DNA of 64,000 nt, taken from NCBI RefSeq assembly GCF_050947875.1, contig NC_134569.1:38853277-38917276 (forward strand), read 5' to 3'. Below, piece after piece: positions 21,043 through 31,969 of the stretch (the stretch's first letter is position 1; every line of letters begins with the position of its first letter). Under the pieces are notes generated by a model that saw nothing but the letters and a program-made list of their open reading frames with translations, was not told where the DNA came from and did not search any database. A program made the translations under genes and the position numbers. Source of the stretch: Dermacentor variabilis (taxonomy: Eukaryota > Arthropoda > Arachnida > Ixodida > Ixodidae).

Positions 21043-21909
21043 TCAGGCCTGCGCGACGGTCTTGTCCGTGAGCAGCACCTGCAGCGTGGTGTTGGCACGC
21101 CGCCACTGGACCAGCGAGATGGCCAGCACGCAGAAGCGGACGCAGCCAAAGGCAACCCAGAGGAGGGTCAGTACAAGCAGCGCCGATGCGAGCGAGGCCT
21201 GAGACAGTCGAGACTCGGAGTGGTACTCAAAGAGGGTGTACAGCCAGGCCATGCTGAGCACGCCCACGTTGCCCACGCTGAACACAAGGTTGGCGAGGAA
21301 CAGCGCGGCGTCCTCTCGCGTCTCGTCCTCCCAGAACCAGCGCCACAGCGGCTTGGTGCGACGCCGCACCGGGTAGCGGGCGCCGCACGTGGCGCACACT
21401 GCTGGCCCACTCCCGGGGCCCGGCAGGCACAGCAGCTCCTCCAGGCACGACCGGTGGACGAACGCGTCCGAGCACCGGCACGGGCACCGGAACAGCGGCT
21501 CGTTCAGGCCACTGCCGGCTTCCTCGCGGCAAAGTCGGCACGACAGGTTGGCCGTCGCCGCCGCCGTACCAGTCTCGGCTGGAGCCGGCGCCGACGCGCT
21601 GCTGTCATCGCTGGTCCCGCTGCGTCTACCGCTGCTGTCACCGCTTCCAATTATCGCAGCGCCGGCACCGTCTTCGATGGAACCAGCATTTCGGCTGTCG
21701 GAGTCCACGTCGCCGGCGTCACTTTCTTCGTCGGCGGCGACGCGGATGCCGCGACCTCTTCTCTTTCGCTCGGCCTTGCTGACGTGTCGGCCCGGTGCGT
21801 GGCTGGCCTCGTCCGCCTGAGGCTCGTCGCCAGGCGACGCCGGCTCGTCGCTGCCACCGAGGCTCTCGTGCACGAAGAACGGCATCGACTCCGAGGCTGA
21901 CTGCAGCAT
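21043..21909 (-). CDS. RING-CH (MARCH-type) membrane E3 ubiquitin ligase, intronless
   Basis: The frame runs from 22014, but its first codon there is GTG. The first ATG is at 21909, giving 288 aa. After an acidic, Ser/Ala-rich N-terminal region comes a C4HC3 RING-CH finger: C-x2-C (SCRLC), C-x-C (FRCPCRC), H-x2-C (FVHRSC), then CATC. In numbering from the GTG the ligands are C159, C162, C177, C179, H187, C190, C207 and C210. Two hydrophobic segments follow (about 237-260 and 276-301). This is the MARCH layout of a cytosolic E2-binding finger ahead of two membrane spans, which ubiquitinates membrane proteins in endosomes, ER or plasma membrane. The CDS is GC-rich in contrast to its flanks and has no introns, so retrocopy origin is possible. 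The paralogue is not assigned. Confidence 0.85.
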   Translation of the reverse strand: MLQSASESMPFFVHESLGGSDEPASPGDEPQADEASHAPGRHVSKAERKRRGRGIRVAADEESDAGDVDSDSRNAGSIEDGAGAAIIGSGDSSGRRSGTSDDSSASAPAPAETGTAAATANLSCRLCREEAGSGLNEPLFRCPCRCSDAFVHRSCLEELLCLPGPGSGPAVCATCGARYPVRRRTKPLWRWFWEDETREDAALFLANLVFSVGNVGVLSMAWLYTLFEYHSESRLSQASLASALLVLTLLWVAFGCVRFCVLAISLVQWRRANTTLQVLLTDKTVAQA

Positions 21910-22029
21910 TGGTAGACGATAGAACGCCGTGCGGCCTGAACCTGTGACGACAGCGGAATGGAATGCCGTATCCCTTGCGCTGTTTCTTCCTCGTGTTTTA
22001 TCCTCGTGGTCCACGTTCTAATGGCGCTC

Positions 22030-22860
22030 GTGCACGTGGCGCACGCCCGCGTGAGCGGCGGCCGCGATCACGAGGCGGATTTCTTAGTAATAAACATAGA
22101 ATTTCTCACTAAAATAAAAGAGAACTATGATATAACATTCCTGGTTGATCTCCCATGGTGGGTATATGCCACTTGTGCAAAGCAATAACAACACTAGGTA
22201 ATTTTGTGCAGCGTTTGGAGCAAAGTTCTGCGTCTGGAAGGTTTCGCTGCTATAAGGGGTGCCAATCGTGGCGCGTAAGCTTTTCGAATTGCCTCTTCTC
22301 CCCACTGTGCGAGTGCTAGATGCAACTGGCTTCTGCACTGTCATTTAGGCCATGAAGGAATTAAGGTCACGAAATATCCTCATTGGCCATGTAGGTAGTG
22401 GTGGTTAGTTGGTTGGTGGGCTCGGTTCAACAAGTACTTTTTCTACACTTTGGGGCTCCTGGCTGTTGTCTTGCACGATGTGCAGGTATCAGAATATTGC
22501 AAACACAGGCGACCGGGGTCAACCAGAGGCGTTATATATAGAACTCTGCGTTTCCGGAGTTTGTCTTCCTTGAAATTCGGAGGGTAATTTTCGGAGTTCA
22601 TTTTTTTGGTGGAAATTTGGCGTTTATTGGAGTTTATTTCTCGTAAATCCCCAATTCTCCGAAATTCAGAATTTAAGTTTGCATTATTCTCAATACTCCA
22701 ATATCTTAGATGAAATTATACCTGAACAAGAAACCGTCTATTTTAGCTGTCTAAAAGGTCTGAAAGCACAAACACACATACACACAAGCACAAATGTTTT
22801 AATACAAAACCCTACGTTTGTGCGTATTACAACCTTAAAGCTTGTAATAGACGCAAGCAT
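22030..22860. other. stretch without a recognised gene; cggag/ttta repeats
   Basis: No gene seen. Positions 22540-22680 contain repeated cggagttt/cggagttca modules. Similar modules (cggagtttatcgg) lie at about 25770-25870. The two sets bracket the hAT transposase below and may be its degraded subterminal regions; their outer ends match only loosely. Confidence 0.35.
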
Positions 22861-22863
22861 ACT

Positions 22864-24824
22864 TTACGAGGTTGTGTTACTGATGTAAGCGCGCTCCTTT
22901 CGATTGATGATCCTCAGTTTTGAAAATGCCCTTTCAACGTTTGCGCTAGAAACCGGCATAGCCAGATGGTTTAGCGCGCAGCGAGAAAGCACTGGACAGG
23001 GTGCATGAAGTCTCCAAAACGACAGGAGTTCAACAACGTTATTAATTTCATAGCTCTGATAGTTCGCAAAATTACTCATGAGCTGGCTCATGTCGTCAGT
23101 TTCAAGAAACACTAACTAAAAATTGGCGAATAGGTTTCGAGAGCGTGGGGTAGCTCGTGCTTCACATGTGCAATTAAAATGTAAACACTGTACCAAAACG
23201 ATTCACTGTTGTTCTGGAGTGCATCGCAAAGGTTTCTCTCAACTGTCTGTCCCCACTTTTCAGCGACAGCAGCGTAGTATCTATAAAAGTCTGCGACACT
23301 TGTTGAGCGGTCATTTTCGTCAAGGAAGTCCAACAGACTTGCGACATCTGGTGCGAAGACCTCAGGCAGGTCAAACCTGAGGTCTTCCCACCAAATTGAG
23401 AAGCACGTGTAAACTAACCCCCAGTATAGGTTAATCCTGGTGTACCAGGGTACTCTCTGCCTCAAGTCCCTTAATGATTGAGAGCACAGCACACGAATTC
23501 GTCTTAAGAAACCTCAGCTTAATCAGCAAGTCGTGCACAACTTCAGGCGATGAAACAAGAGTTTTGAGCTTCTCACACTTCTTTCCCTTGGCATCGTCAC
23601 TTCTCAAGAAAAACAATAGGGTGCGCCAATAGTCCAGAACATCTTCTAAGGCTTCATAAATATAGAACCAGCTAGACGGACATACAGTCTTCAGCGACTT
23701 GTTGGTCATGCCCATGGCCACGCACACAAGACCAATCTTACCACGCAGCTCCAGCGACGACTTCAACAGGGCAGGAAAGTGCACAACAAAATCGTGAACT
23801 TCCTTAAATGAGCTCGTCTTAATTAAATCTTCCAGAGCGTTTTTAAGCAGGTGGCACGGATCTTTGAAGTGGAGTGCCTTGAAATCGGGGCTGGAGAGTT
23901 ACAAGTCCTTGTGAAGCTTCTGCATGTAGGAAGCTGAATCAGAGCACGACGCAGCTACGTCGGCTAAGGCCTTTCCAACCTTCTGAAGAGCGGTTTGTAT
24001 CAACATGCCAATTGATATTGCGTTATACTACTGAACTACTTGCAAGTATATCATGAGGGTCCTACGTCCAGGAAGCTCGTCGTCGTAGAAGGTTACAAGC
24101 TCCGCCACTGCCGGACGTCCGCGAAGTTCCGGCGACTCGCCGATGTTGATGGAAATGGGGCGGTCTTTCAACGAAGAGCTTATCGTCGCAATGTCCTTCG
24201 CACTGACCTCATGTAGGTATTTCCGATATAGTTGATCACTACCTGGGATCGTGCGTGCCGCCGGACACTTGCTTCGAAAGAGACTGCCAAGAGGTCTATC
24301 AGCCCGGTGCAGTGGAATCTCAGCATGACAGAGTGCACGGCAAAACTGGTGCGGGATATCATGCGCTTCTCGTATGTTGGATCGGGCCCGTGTGATGCAT
24401 TCTTCCAGCGAGCTTTGCTGCGATGAGTTGCCAAAGGGATATGAATAACAAGACGATGTGAACAAATTATATTGTGATCATGTGAAGTCTGTTAAGAGCC
24501 CTGGCATAAAAGGAAGCGTGCACAATAAACGGAGAAACCGTATCAGGCTGCACGAAGCATATGCTACATGCACTCTCAGATAGCCGTAAATTCAGAGCAC
24601 CAACAGTTAAAAGAGGACTCACCTGTGCCTAGACGGGGCTTCTTCAACTGGACGTGCATGGCGTTGCGATTGTAGATGCTCCGCAATTTTCAAGGCGCCC
24701 TTGCCGTTGGCAATGCTGTCCCACGACAAAACTTGCAAACAATGACTCCTTAGGATGACGTTGGCTCTTCAAAATCGCTAAACTCCTTTACGTAGTCGCT
24801 AGAAAGCTTTCGTTTCCTTCCCAT
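22864..24824 (-). pseudogene. hAT transposase with BED-type finger, broken (CGGBP1-like)
   Basis: Minus strand. An ATG at 24824 (MGRKRKLS) opens a BED-like zinc finger (IVCKFC, then IAEHLQSQRH) with a stop inside. A clear donor CAG-GTGAGT lies at 24623/24622, and a plausible acceptor near 24420 leads to FCRALCHAEIPLHR, SKCPAARTIPGSDQLYRKYL and RPISINIGESPELRGRPA. Downstream frames (23784-23431, 23492-23112, 23112-22864) carry the rest and end in MPVSSANVERAFSKLRIINR, the hAT C-terminal dimerisation block. Frames shift at least three times, so this copy is inactive. The N-terminal half resembles CGGBP1-like proteins, which derive from hAT transposases; that link is recalled and was not searched. 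Confidence 0.7.
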
Positions 24825-24989
24825 TTTGCTTGCTCAAGATTTCTGTTCGCGCGCTACAGAAATGCGTCGTGTGAGCATTCCATGCTCTCCGCCAGCAGGC
24901 TTTCCGCGCTCGATTCGGTCCCCTGGCGCTCGAGTGCCCCCAGGGGACCATATATCAAGATGTCGTCTCGCGCTCCCGGAGGCGACAAG

Positions 24990-25088
24990 CCCTTTTTTAA
25001 ATGTGCGATGAGTGCGGTCTACGAGATACTGTTGACGTGAGGCAAAATTTATATTGGCCGAACCGGCCGATGTATCAATGACCGCTGA
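24990..25088 (+). mobile_element. Penelope-like element scrap (GIY-YIG region)
   Basis: The plus strand reads AMSAVYEILLT, a stop, then GKIYIGRTGRCINDR. The YIGxTGRCxNxR block with an upstream VYEI-L-C-like sequence is the start of the GIY-YIG endonuclease found at the C-terminus of Penelope-like retroelements. Only about 100 bp survive, with one stop. Confidence 0.55.
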
Positions 25089-25135
25089 AAACTGTTGTGA
25101 CTGGCGGTCCCTCAGAGCGGGGGATGCCCCACCAG

Positions 25136-25321
25136 CGACATGCGGTTGTCACGGTTGATGTTCACACCTCATCATTCACTTCACTTCAAGAAAGCAACAA
25201 CGCCATCTTGACCGTCCCGAAGAGACCACGACATGCAGTTGTCACCGTTGATGTTCACGCCTCATCATTCACTTCGCTTCTAGACAGCAACGTCGCCCTC
25301 CTGACCGTCAAGAAGTGGCCA
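25136..25321 (+). repeat. 93-bp tandem repeat, two units, open in one frame
   Basis: Units start at 25136 and 25229. Each encodes HAVVTVDVHxSSFTSL, an S-N core and a LTVxK ending, 31 residues in the same frame, within an open frame from 25097 to 25435. Differences between the units are often synonymous or conservative. No family is recognised. It could be a piece of a larger repeat. Confidence 0.6.
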
Positions 25322-25874
25322 ATTATCGATAAAAGGGTCCTTCCCGCGGGAAAGCATCGACGACAGGTGGTTGCCTCCTATTGTGACGCGTTCGAGACAG
25401 GTGTACCACGTACACGAGTAGCTCCAGATCATTGAAAACCTGAGCACCGCGAGCAGCACATTGAGGACAGCACCCGAGCAGCACGCTGACGACTAGTGAG
25501 GGGCAATGGAGGTGGTGAACGATTCGGCGTTGTGATTGGCCAGTGAATTCTCTTAAGGGAAAGAGGGAAGAAAAGGGCATAAGAAGTGGTTCCGGACGGC
25601 TGTGGGAAGGGGACGCTCGGACATGCAAAGCGCTGCCATAGTGTGCTCCGATAGTTGGAGCCGTGTTGTAAAACTTGATTATGTACCTTTTTTGAATATG
25701 ATCCTTTTTTTTTCATTCTCTTCAAGGTCACTCGGAACTCGATAAAGAACGGAACGGGGTCATATTGGCCGTTAAAATCGGAGTTTATCGGATAAATCCG
25801 AATTGGCAAAAATGTTACTGGCGAGTGTTTATCGGATTTTTTTTCGGACTTATCCGAAAACACGGAGCCGTATA

Positions 25875-26709
25875 CTCCGTTTCATACATCAGATGCACCG
25901 CTGTGGAGGCTAAAGACACTTTTTGCAGAGGCTGCGTTCGCGCTAAAAGAAACCGTTCGGCGTATTTTAACGCGACAGCGTTAAGGAGCTCGTGTCGCAG
26001 AAAAGCCGGTGTTGTCGGCGGCGTTGGCCGTGAGCGATAAATCCCAGCAGGCACTTCATGAATAAAAAACAACTTGCAAGATGGGCTGGGTGGGAATCGA
26101 ACCAGGGTCTCCGGAGTGTGAGACGTTACCACAGTGCCACGAGTTCGATGCTTCAAAGCGGTACAAAAGCGCCTCTAGTGAACGCGGTGTTGCCTTAGAA
26201 ACGAGCTGTTTCTAAGGCTCAGGCGTGCGTCGCTTGCTCAGGCGCACATTTCGTTGTCGCGCCGAACGCTGCGTTGCTCGACGCTCACCGCGTCCGATGC
26301 GGGGCGCGTAGTCGCTGCGCCGTAGCCCATTGTCTTACACCCCTTGGCGGGTCGACGGGAACGCTGTTGCGTTCCACTCTTGAAGGCGAAGCTTAAGCGT
26401 CCTCCAATTTTTGATAGATTTTTGTGAAAATGTTCTTTATATAAGGACAGCTCTGAACGTAAACAAGAATTTGCCCTCAGAAGCAAACAAAGCATGTGCT
26501 CATTCGGCTGCCAACACGTTCTTTTATACCAATTTGCTTTTCGTTGTTTTTTATTTGCAGCTAGTCGCCGCAGCCTGACGCGCGTGCTCGCGCGAGCAGA
26601 CGCCGCTGGAGCGCAGCGAAACATAGACGGAACGCGCGGAGTGATAAACTTTGGTGACCGCACTGCTTGCGTAGCTTCCACAGCGTTGCACCTGATGTAT
26701 GAAACGGAG
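25875..26709. mobile_element. composite repeat with inverted ends and a tRNA-like block
   Basis: The outer ends CTCCGTTTCATACATCAG (25875-25892) and its reverse complement (26692-26709) are identical over 18 bp, and similarity continues inward through the gctgtgga region. Inside lies a block that I recall as common in tick DNA (aacgcgacagcgttaagg at about 25970) and a minus-strand tRNA-like module with B box GGTTCGATTCC (26093-26103) and A-box-like TGGCACTGTGG (26129-26139). No transposase is seen, so it is probably non-autonomous. Confidence 0.55.
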
Positions 26710-27221
26710 CCATAGACCAAACGCAGACGCAAGCAAAACGCTGCCAAAGCGTGTACTTAATGCAAAGGAAACGCAGGCTCGAATAGGAGTGTCGAGCTGG
26801 AAAAGAATGTCATCGATACGCAGCGAAGCGTAGCGTTAAACGCGAGACTCGAGTGCACGCTGGCGCATGAACGTAAGGTTGAGCAGCGTCAATCGCAGGC
26901 AATGAGCGCCGTAGAACCCGGTGAACATTTCGCTCAGAAAAGCGAAGCGTAGCAGCGTCGATGCGAAGTGAAGGATGCATAGCTTCGAACACGCGAGTGT
27001 ACAAATTTGGCGAAGCTGGGAGGTTTAGATACGCTGCAATGAGATAGCAACGTAACGGAACCAGGTCGTTCCCCCCAACCTGTTGTTTACAGTTGCAAAC
27101 AAGTAGCTTGAGGAACGTTTCATGTAGGGGGCATTCGGTTCTATGTGTAGTGTGTGCGATAAACTCCGGTATCTCGAAATAAACTGCGGTATTCGCTTCT
27201 GGACATGGTCAACTTTCGGCA

Positions 27222-27354
27222 TATTGTCAAATTCTGAAATGCGGCATTTCGAGTCAATCAGAGGCGCCCAGAGGGCCCCGCTAGGACCTCTCTGATTGGC
27301 CCGAAATACCACTGTTACTAAATTCGACAGTACGGCGGAATTTGACAATGTCAA
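27222..27354. repeat. imperfect inverted repeat (MITE-like hairpin)
   Basis: The left arm (about 27223-27268: attgtcaaatt, then tttcgagtcaatcagag) and the right arm (about 27288-27352) are imperfect reverse complements around a G/C-rich centre. No target duplication was identified. Confidence 0.5.
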
Positions 27355-27399
27355 GTATAGCACCCCCGATTTGTCAGACGTGACTGTGGCGTGGAGCAG

Positions 27400-30300
27400 C
27401 ACAAGCCAAAGCGTTTCTTGGTGTGAACTTTGTGCAACTTGGCCCCACCGGCCACTGGCCAACCGGCGCTTCAGTTGTTTCAGCGCTACGGCTTCTAGGG
27501 TGCCTTAATAGTATTGCGACTCGCCAGCCGCTTGGACCGTGATGGCTTGGACTACAACGAAAATGAGATGCCACTCTGAACAGCAAAAGATGCATGCTTG
27601 TTTCATGGTTCGAACTTCATAAAAGAAACCGTGCCTGATCCACATCAGCGTTAGAATGCTTACGGTATGCACGCTTGCAGAACGTGGAAACACTTGCCTC
27701 AGGGTGAACGATGACAGAGAGCATTGTGGATGCGCAACATCTCCAATATATAATCCCTCCACTAGCTAGGGTCTGTGACCTGGCACTGCTGTTGGTACAG
27801 AAAACTTGAGTGCCCGGAGAACAGTGTTCCTCGCAAACACCAAAGCTTCGCAATAACGATTCCCGCAGCACGTGGGATCCAAATTTTTTATTTTTGTTTT
27901 GGGGTGCCTAATTGTTACAATTCGGGGTTGAAACTCTTAGCTCACTTTGTATTCAATTCCCTTGTGGGTATGGGCTATGTGTTGAGATTACACCACTACC
28001 AACCACAGCCACGAAAGTGTTCAATTCTTCACTCGTGCCAAACTTGGGCCTCGCACGAAGCATGTGGTGTATAGTCTCCAACACCATGCAGATATCAGAG
28101 TTCAAACTGTCCTCATGGCCATAAAGATGGCGATCGTGTAAAGGCCACGCCAGGCATCAATCTATGTAAAGGCTTGTGTGACTTTCTTGGATCAGTGCTA
28201 GGATCCTGAGTCGAAGCTCGGGATGAATGAGGTGATGACAGTGTCTGGTTGAGACCGGTAACTTGCTTTAGCGACGAACATGAATGCGCATTCATGTTGT
28301 TGAATGCGTAGCTGTGACTTAGTGGGAAGTATACGCAAAGCCTGCAGATGTTTCACATTGGATGGCACCGACCTCTCATTCAGTCTAATGGTGAAAGCCA
28401 CAACATTTTCCATCTCTATCATACTTGAAAATTTTGATGTGAATGGCCTCTTTTTCAGTAATTTCTAGCATCACATGTATTTCAGTTTGAAGATAAGCAT
28501 TCATACTTGTGAAAAAATCTTCATAGCATGTCAATAACCTTTCAGCACGATTCCAGCAGGGTTTCGCATCATTCAAAGATAACAAATAAAACAACCACCT
28601 GTTTTGCGACCCTTTCTCGGTGACAGCAGAGTCCAATTGCACAGTGCAGCTAGAGCTGCACCACCTGCAGTCCAGGGCTAAAAGGTGCAGAGGGACCAGC
28701 CCTTCCTTCAGTTTTATTAGAACCCTGAAAGAAATAAATACGGAAACATGGCTACACCAATGCCTTCAAACTGGTTTCTTCTCTCCGAAGTGCTTCCCAT
28801 CTGCGAGTAGACGCTTTCTTTAATGACTGAACAAGAGCTGCCTACGGTCAGAAAGGAGTGACGTCACATTACAAGACATACAGAAGGGTCAGGACAGCAA
28901 CTAATGACACTGCACAGACTAAAATTATCTTGTGTGTGATTCAACTCTGAGCTCCCATTAAAACTTCACGCAGACATTGGCGTCAATGTAGGACACAACA
29001 TACCACAGTCCATGGCTTGGAAATCTACTGCATTTGTCCATAAAATGCTGGGCCATCACCGAGGGCGGGGCAGAGCAAAGTATGCTTACCTGTGTGCTTT
29101 CATGTGCCCAAGGGCTGGCTAACCATCTGCACTACCTAGATGTCACTGTGTAGAGCGCATTTCAATCAACAATGTCTATGAGGATGTACTACGCTTTGTA
29201 GCACATGACCGTCTGGCACTGTCTAACAAAGATAAAGTATGCTCACATAGCAGGCACAAGAGTTTCACCGCCACTCCACATCGAGGCAACATTGTAGGTG
29301 TTTGAGGAGCCGATGTAGATTACAATGACCCATCGTGATGTATGGATGACTCCAGATCTGGCCCATGATGACGTTATAGCTTGTTTACAAGCTTCCATGA
29401 CTGCAAAGACACCTTGGCTGCAAGCCTGCTAAACGGCTACCTCATGCCTGTGTGGTAAGCGCAGGTAATCTTTGTGAACAGCTAGCAAAGCATTTTCTGT
29501 TTCGCCATATTCAGAATGGCTTTGTGGAACGATGAATGTAGTAGGGAACACGGACAGGGACAGCAGCACAAACACTCGCAACCCACTGCTAGCTAGTTGT
29601 ATTTGAAGTTTTTTTAACATATCAACACATAGCACAGAACATAAGTATACAAACATACTAACAAAATCATCAATTGTCTGGCTTGTCAAATCAATAACTC
29701 TGATACCTTCAGATGGGATGATTTTGACTGCATAAGATTAGGTGAAGCTAGCTAAATGGTTTTAACTTATAGGAGTTATGAAGGCCAACTGGTGATATTT
29801 TGTTTATGGTCATGCCCTTTTCTGCACATGTTGATACGTTCAAAAGCTATACATTTGCTGGTTTGCAGCATTTGCTCTCCGAGCCATCTCTCTCCATTAT
29901 GCTTGATGAATTTGTAAAGCAATGGCAGCAAGTAAATGACAATAGTGGTGATCACCCCACATATTGTGATGGAATATATGAACTTCCACGTGCGATGTGC
30001 ACTGCCACAGAGACCCACCCTGATGACAATGACAGCTGCATCATGTTAAGTTCTAACGTTTACAACTACGAAGAATTACTGCATGCCACATGGTTAGTAT
30101 CAAGGGGACGCCCAACCTTTAAAATTATTTCAGTAAACGTTTTGGCAAGCACTTTTAACTTGAGGTGTGCATCATTGCTACTACGAAGAGCTAAAGTAGG
30201 CAAACTTAAGGTTTTTTTTATTTTTCTTACAGTCATGCGAAAGTTTATTTATTATTTATATTGCCAAAAGCAGCTTTCAGGTATCAAAGCTAGCAAGGCG
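27400..30300. other. stretch without a recognised gene
   Basis: Minus frames at 28198-28422, 28385-28642 and 29776-30018, and a plus frame at 29800-30315, have no domain I recognise. The downstream exons of the gene whose first coding exon is 30324-31256 should lie in or below this interval on the minus strand, but I could not place one with confidence. Confidence 0.35.
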
Positions 30301-30323
30301 CCAGCAGTGAACTAACAACTTAC

Positions 30324-31256
30324 TTGCTCTAACAATTCCTGATCCAAAAGTTCGTCAATAATGCCGCTGAACACACGCTCGACTTCTTCAAGAACGCCGC
30401 TCAGGACGTCACCCAAGATGTCATTTGTAATACTATCAATTACCGTCCACGGATTGCGTGACGTGTCGTGTTCAAAAAGCGACTTCCAAGTCGCCTGTCC
30501 TTCGAGCTGTTCCTTGTACGATTCCAGTTCAGCAGTTAAACTCGCTGGCACATGAAGTGACCTAGTGGGCTTCAAACAAATCACCTCCGCATCGTGTTCG
30601 TTCATGTGTGCATTACAGGAAGCACGATAGCTTTCTTTTTCACTCTCGACGACTGAACCCGCCCACGTCACGCGACGACGACTGCCGTCCAACGGTCTGA
30701 ACACTCGTTCTCTCCTGACGACAGAAAAGCGGTCGTTCGGGTCCGGATTCAGCATCACGCGGAATTTGTCTCGGGCAGCGTTTAGCATAGCTGAATGACA
30801 ACACTCTGAAACAGGTTCGGGAGTTACAACAGCTGAAACAGTCTGCGTCTGCGCGCACATAGTTGGGATGTCATTCACACGACTCGTTTGCGTCTCCGAA
30901 CTTTTCAAATGGACAACACGGCTATAAGAATCGCTCTGAAGCCGCTCCAGTTCGCGGTAATAGACAGTGAGCTGGTCCGACAAACTTCGCATGCAGTATG
31001 CAGGTGACGATGTGGAAATTTTTCGGATCGGTACTCTTCGAGGTGTCGTGTGGACTGCAGTCCGCCAGGGTGCCGCTGACGGTCCAACTGTAGCGCTGCG
31101 AGCACGCTGCGAACACTGCGGTTTCTCAGAGATGTTGTGCTGGACGCAGTAACGCGTCCATTCCTCTTGTTCTCTCAGTCGTAGAAGACGGTTTTTCACC
31201 CTTTCGTGAAAATTCTGCAAAACAGTCAGTGTCTCTGGGGAGACTGAAAAGTTCAT
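30324..31256 (-). CDS. first coding exon of an unrecognised gene, divergent from PEX11
   Basis: The minus frame is open from 31328, but that first codon is TTG. The ATG at 31256 (MNFSVSPETLTVL) has A at -3 and is the likely start. At 30324 the codons GAG CAA are followed by GTAAGT, a textbook donor, so the apparent ending VSC-stop is intron. The exon encodes exactly 311 codons in phase 0. It contains a helical N-terminus (NFHERVKNRLLRLREQEEW), a low-complexity basic middle, a helix near LSDQLTVYYRELERL, and a strongly amphipathic C-terminal run (DSITNDILGDVLSGVLEEVERVFSGIIDELL). I recognise no domain. The style suggests a coiled-coil or centrosomal-type protein, but that is a guess. Its promoter is shared with PEX11. 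Confidence 0.6.
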
Positions 31257-31883
31257 TTTCGCCAGTGCCACTTTCAGGAAAACGCAAACTTCAGGTTCAA
31301 GCACATAACAAACTTTGACGTTGATCAATTTGGGTCACACAGCGATTTGAACTTCGCTGTTGTCATGGGAACACGCGCGCAGTACCATTTTGCTTACAAG
31401 CTTGCAACAACTTGCAACATCTCGTGTCTGCTTTGAAAACATTAGTGGCAGCACTAATTTGAATTGTAACGCCAAGTAACGTCATATGCGCGATCGTAAA
31501 TTGTAAAATAAGAAATTAACACTACATTTTAAAACTATTACATTATTTATAGCATATTATTTAATATTTTTTTAAAATAAAGTTTGAAGAGTCCTCTAAC
31601 GGAGAAATGCCGCGTACTTTCGTCTTTCGGTTCGTGTTGACTAATACCATAGATAGTACCGATAGTACGCTCTGGAGGTGTTGACATTGATTAACGTGAT
31701 GTTGATTCCTTTATTTGTTTTCTCCATTCATAAAACACGGTTATGCGTTTGTCCGGTTCTACAACAGTGGGGTCTTTGATGAAGTCCCTATACAAAAGGA
31801 GTAAAGGCTGCTAAATCGTAGGGGGAAGCCGTACCTTGACTTGCTGCGCGCTTCGTGTTCGTTTTCCTCCTTCAGCGGCAGTC
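31257..31883. promoter_or_regulatory. divergent promoter between the unknown gene and PEX11
   Basis: 627 bp separate the two ATGs, which face away from each other. The interval contains tacgtca-like sequence (acgtcatatgcgcgatcg near 31478) and no repeat that I recognise. Shared promoter use is inferred from geometry; TSS positions cannot be read from the sequence. Confidence 0.45.
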
Positions 31884-31969
31884 ATGGACAAAAACGCAAA
31901 GATGCGTGATCTCCTGGCAGATATATCGAAGTTCAACGCGCAGACAACCGGTAGGGACAAATTTTTTCG
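31884..31969 (+). CDS. PEX11: PEX11 coding exon 1
   Basis: 86 nt from ATG 31884. It encodes residues 1-28 and two bases of codon 29. Donor GTAAGG at 31970. Confidence 0.9.

Noticed and set aside
20983..21900. 305-codon plus-strand frame
   Set aside because: Antisense shadow of the GC-rich MARCH-type CDS; repetitive Arg/Ala/Gly composition and no domain.
26093..26139. Possible tRNA gene on the minus strand
   Set aside because: A and B boxes are present but no full cloverleaf with a closing acceptor stem; it lies within a composite repeat, so a tRNA-derived SINE-like block is more likely.
30312..30323. C-terminal VSC and stop of the 30.3 kb frame
   Set aside because: GTAAGT after GAG CAA is a strong donor, so these codons are intron.
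30324..31256. Naming the divergent gene as a centriolar protein such as moonraker
   Set aside because: Only helix style and length of charged segments suggest it; no motif could be matched by eye.
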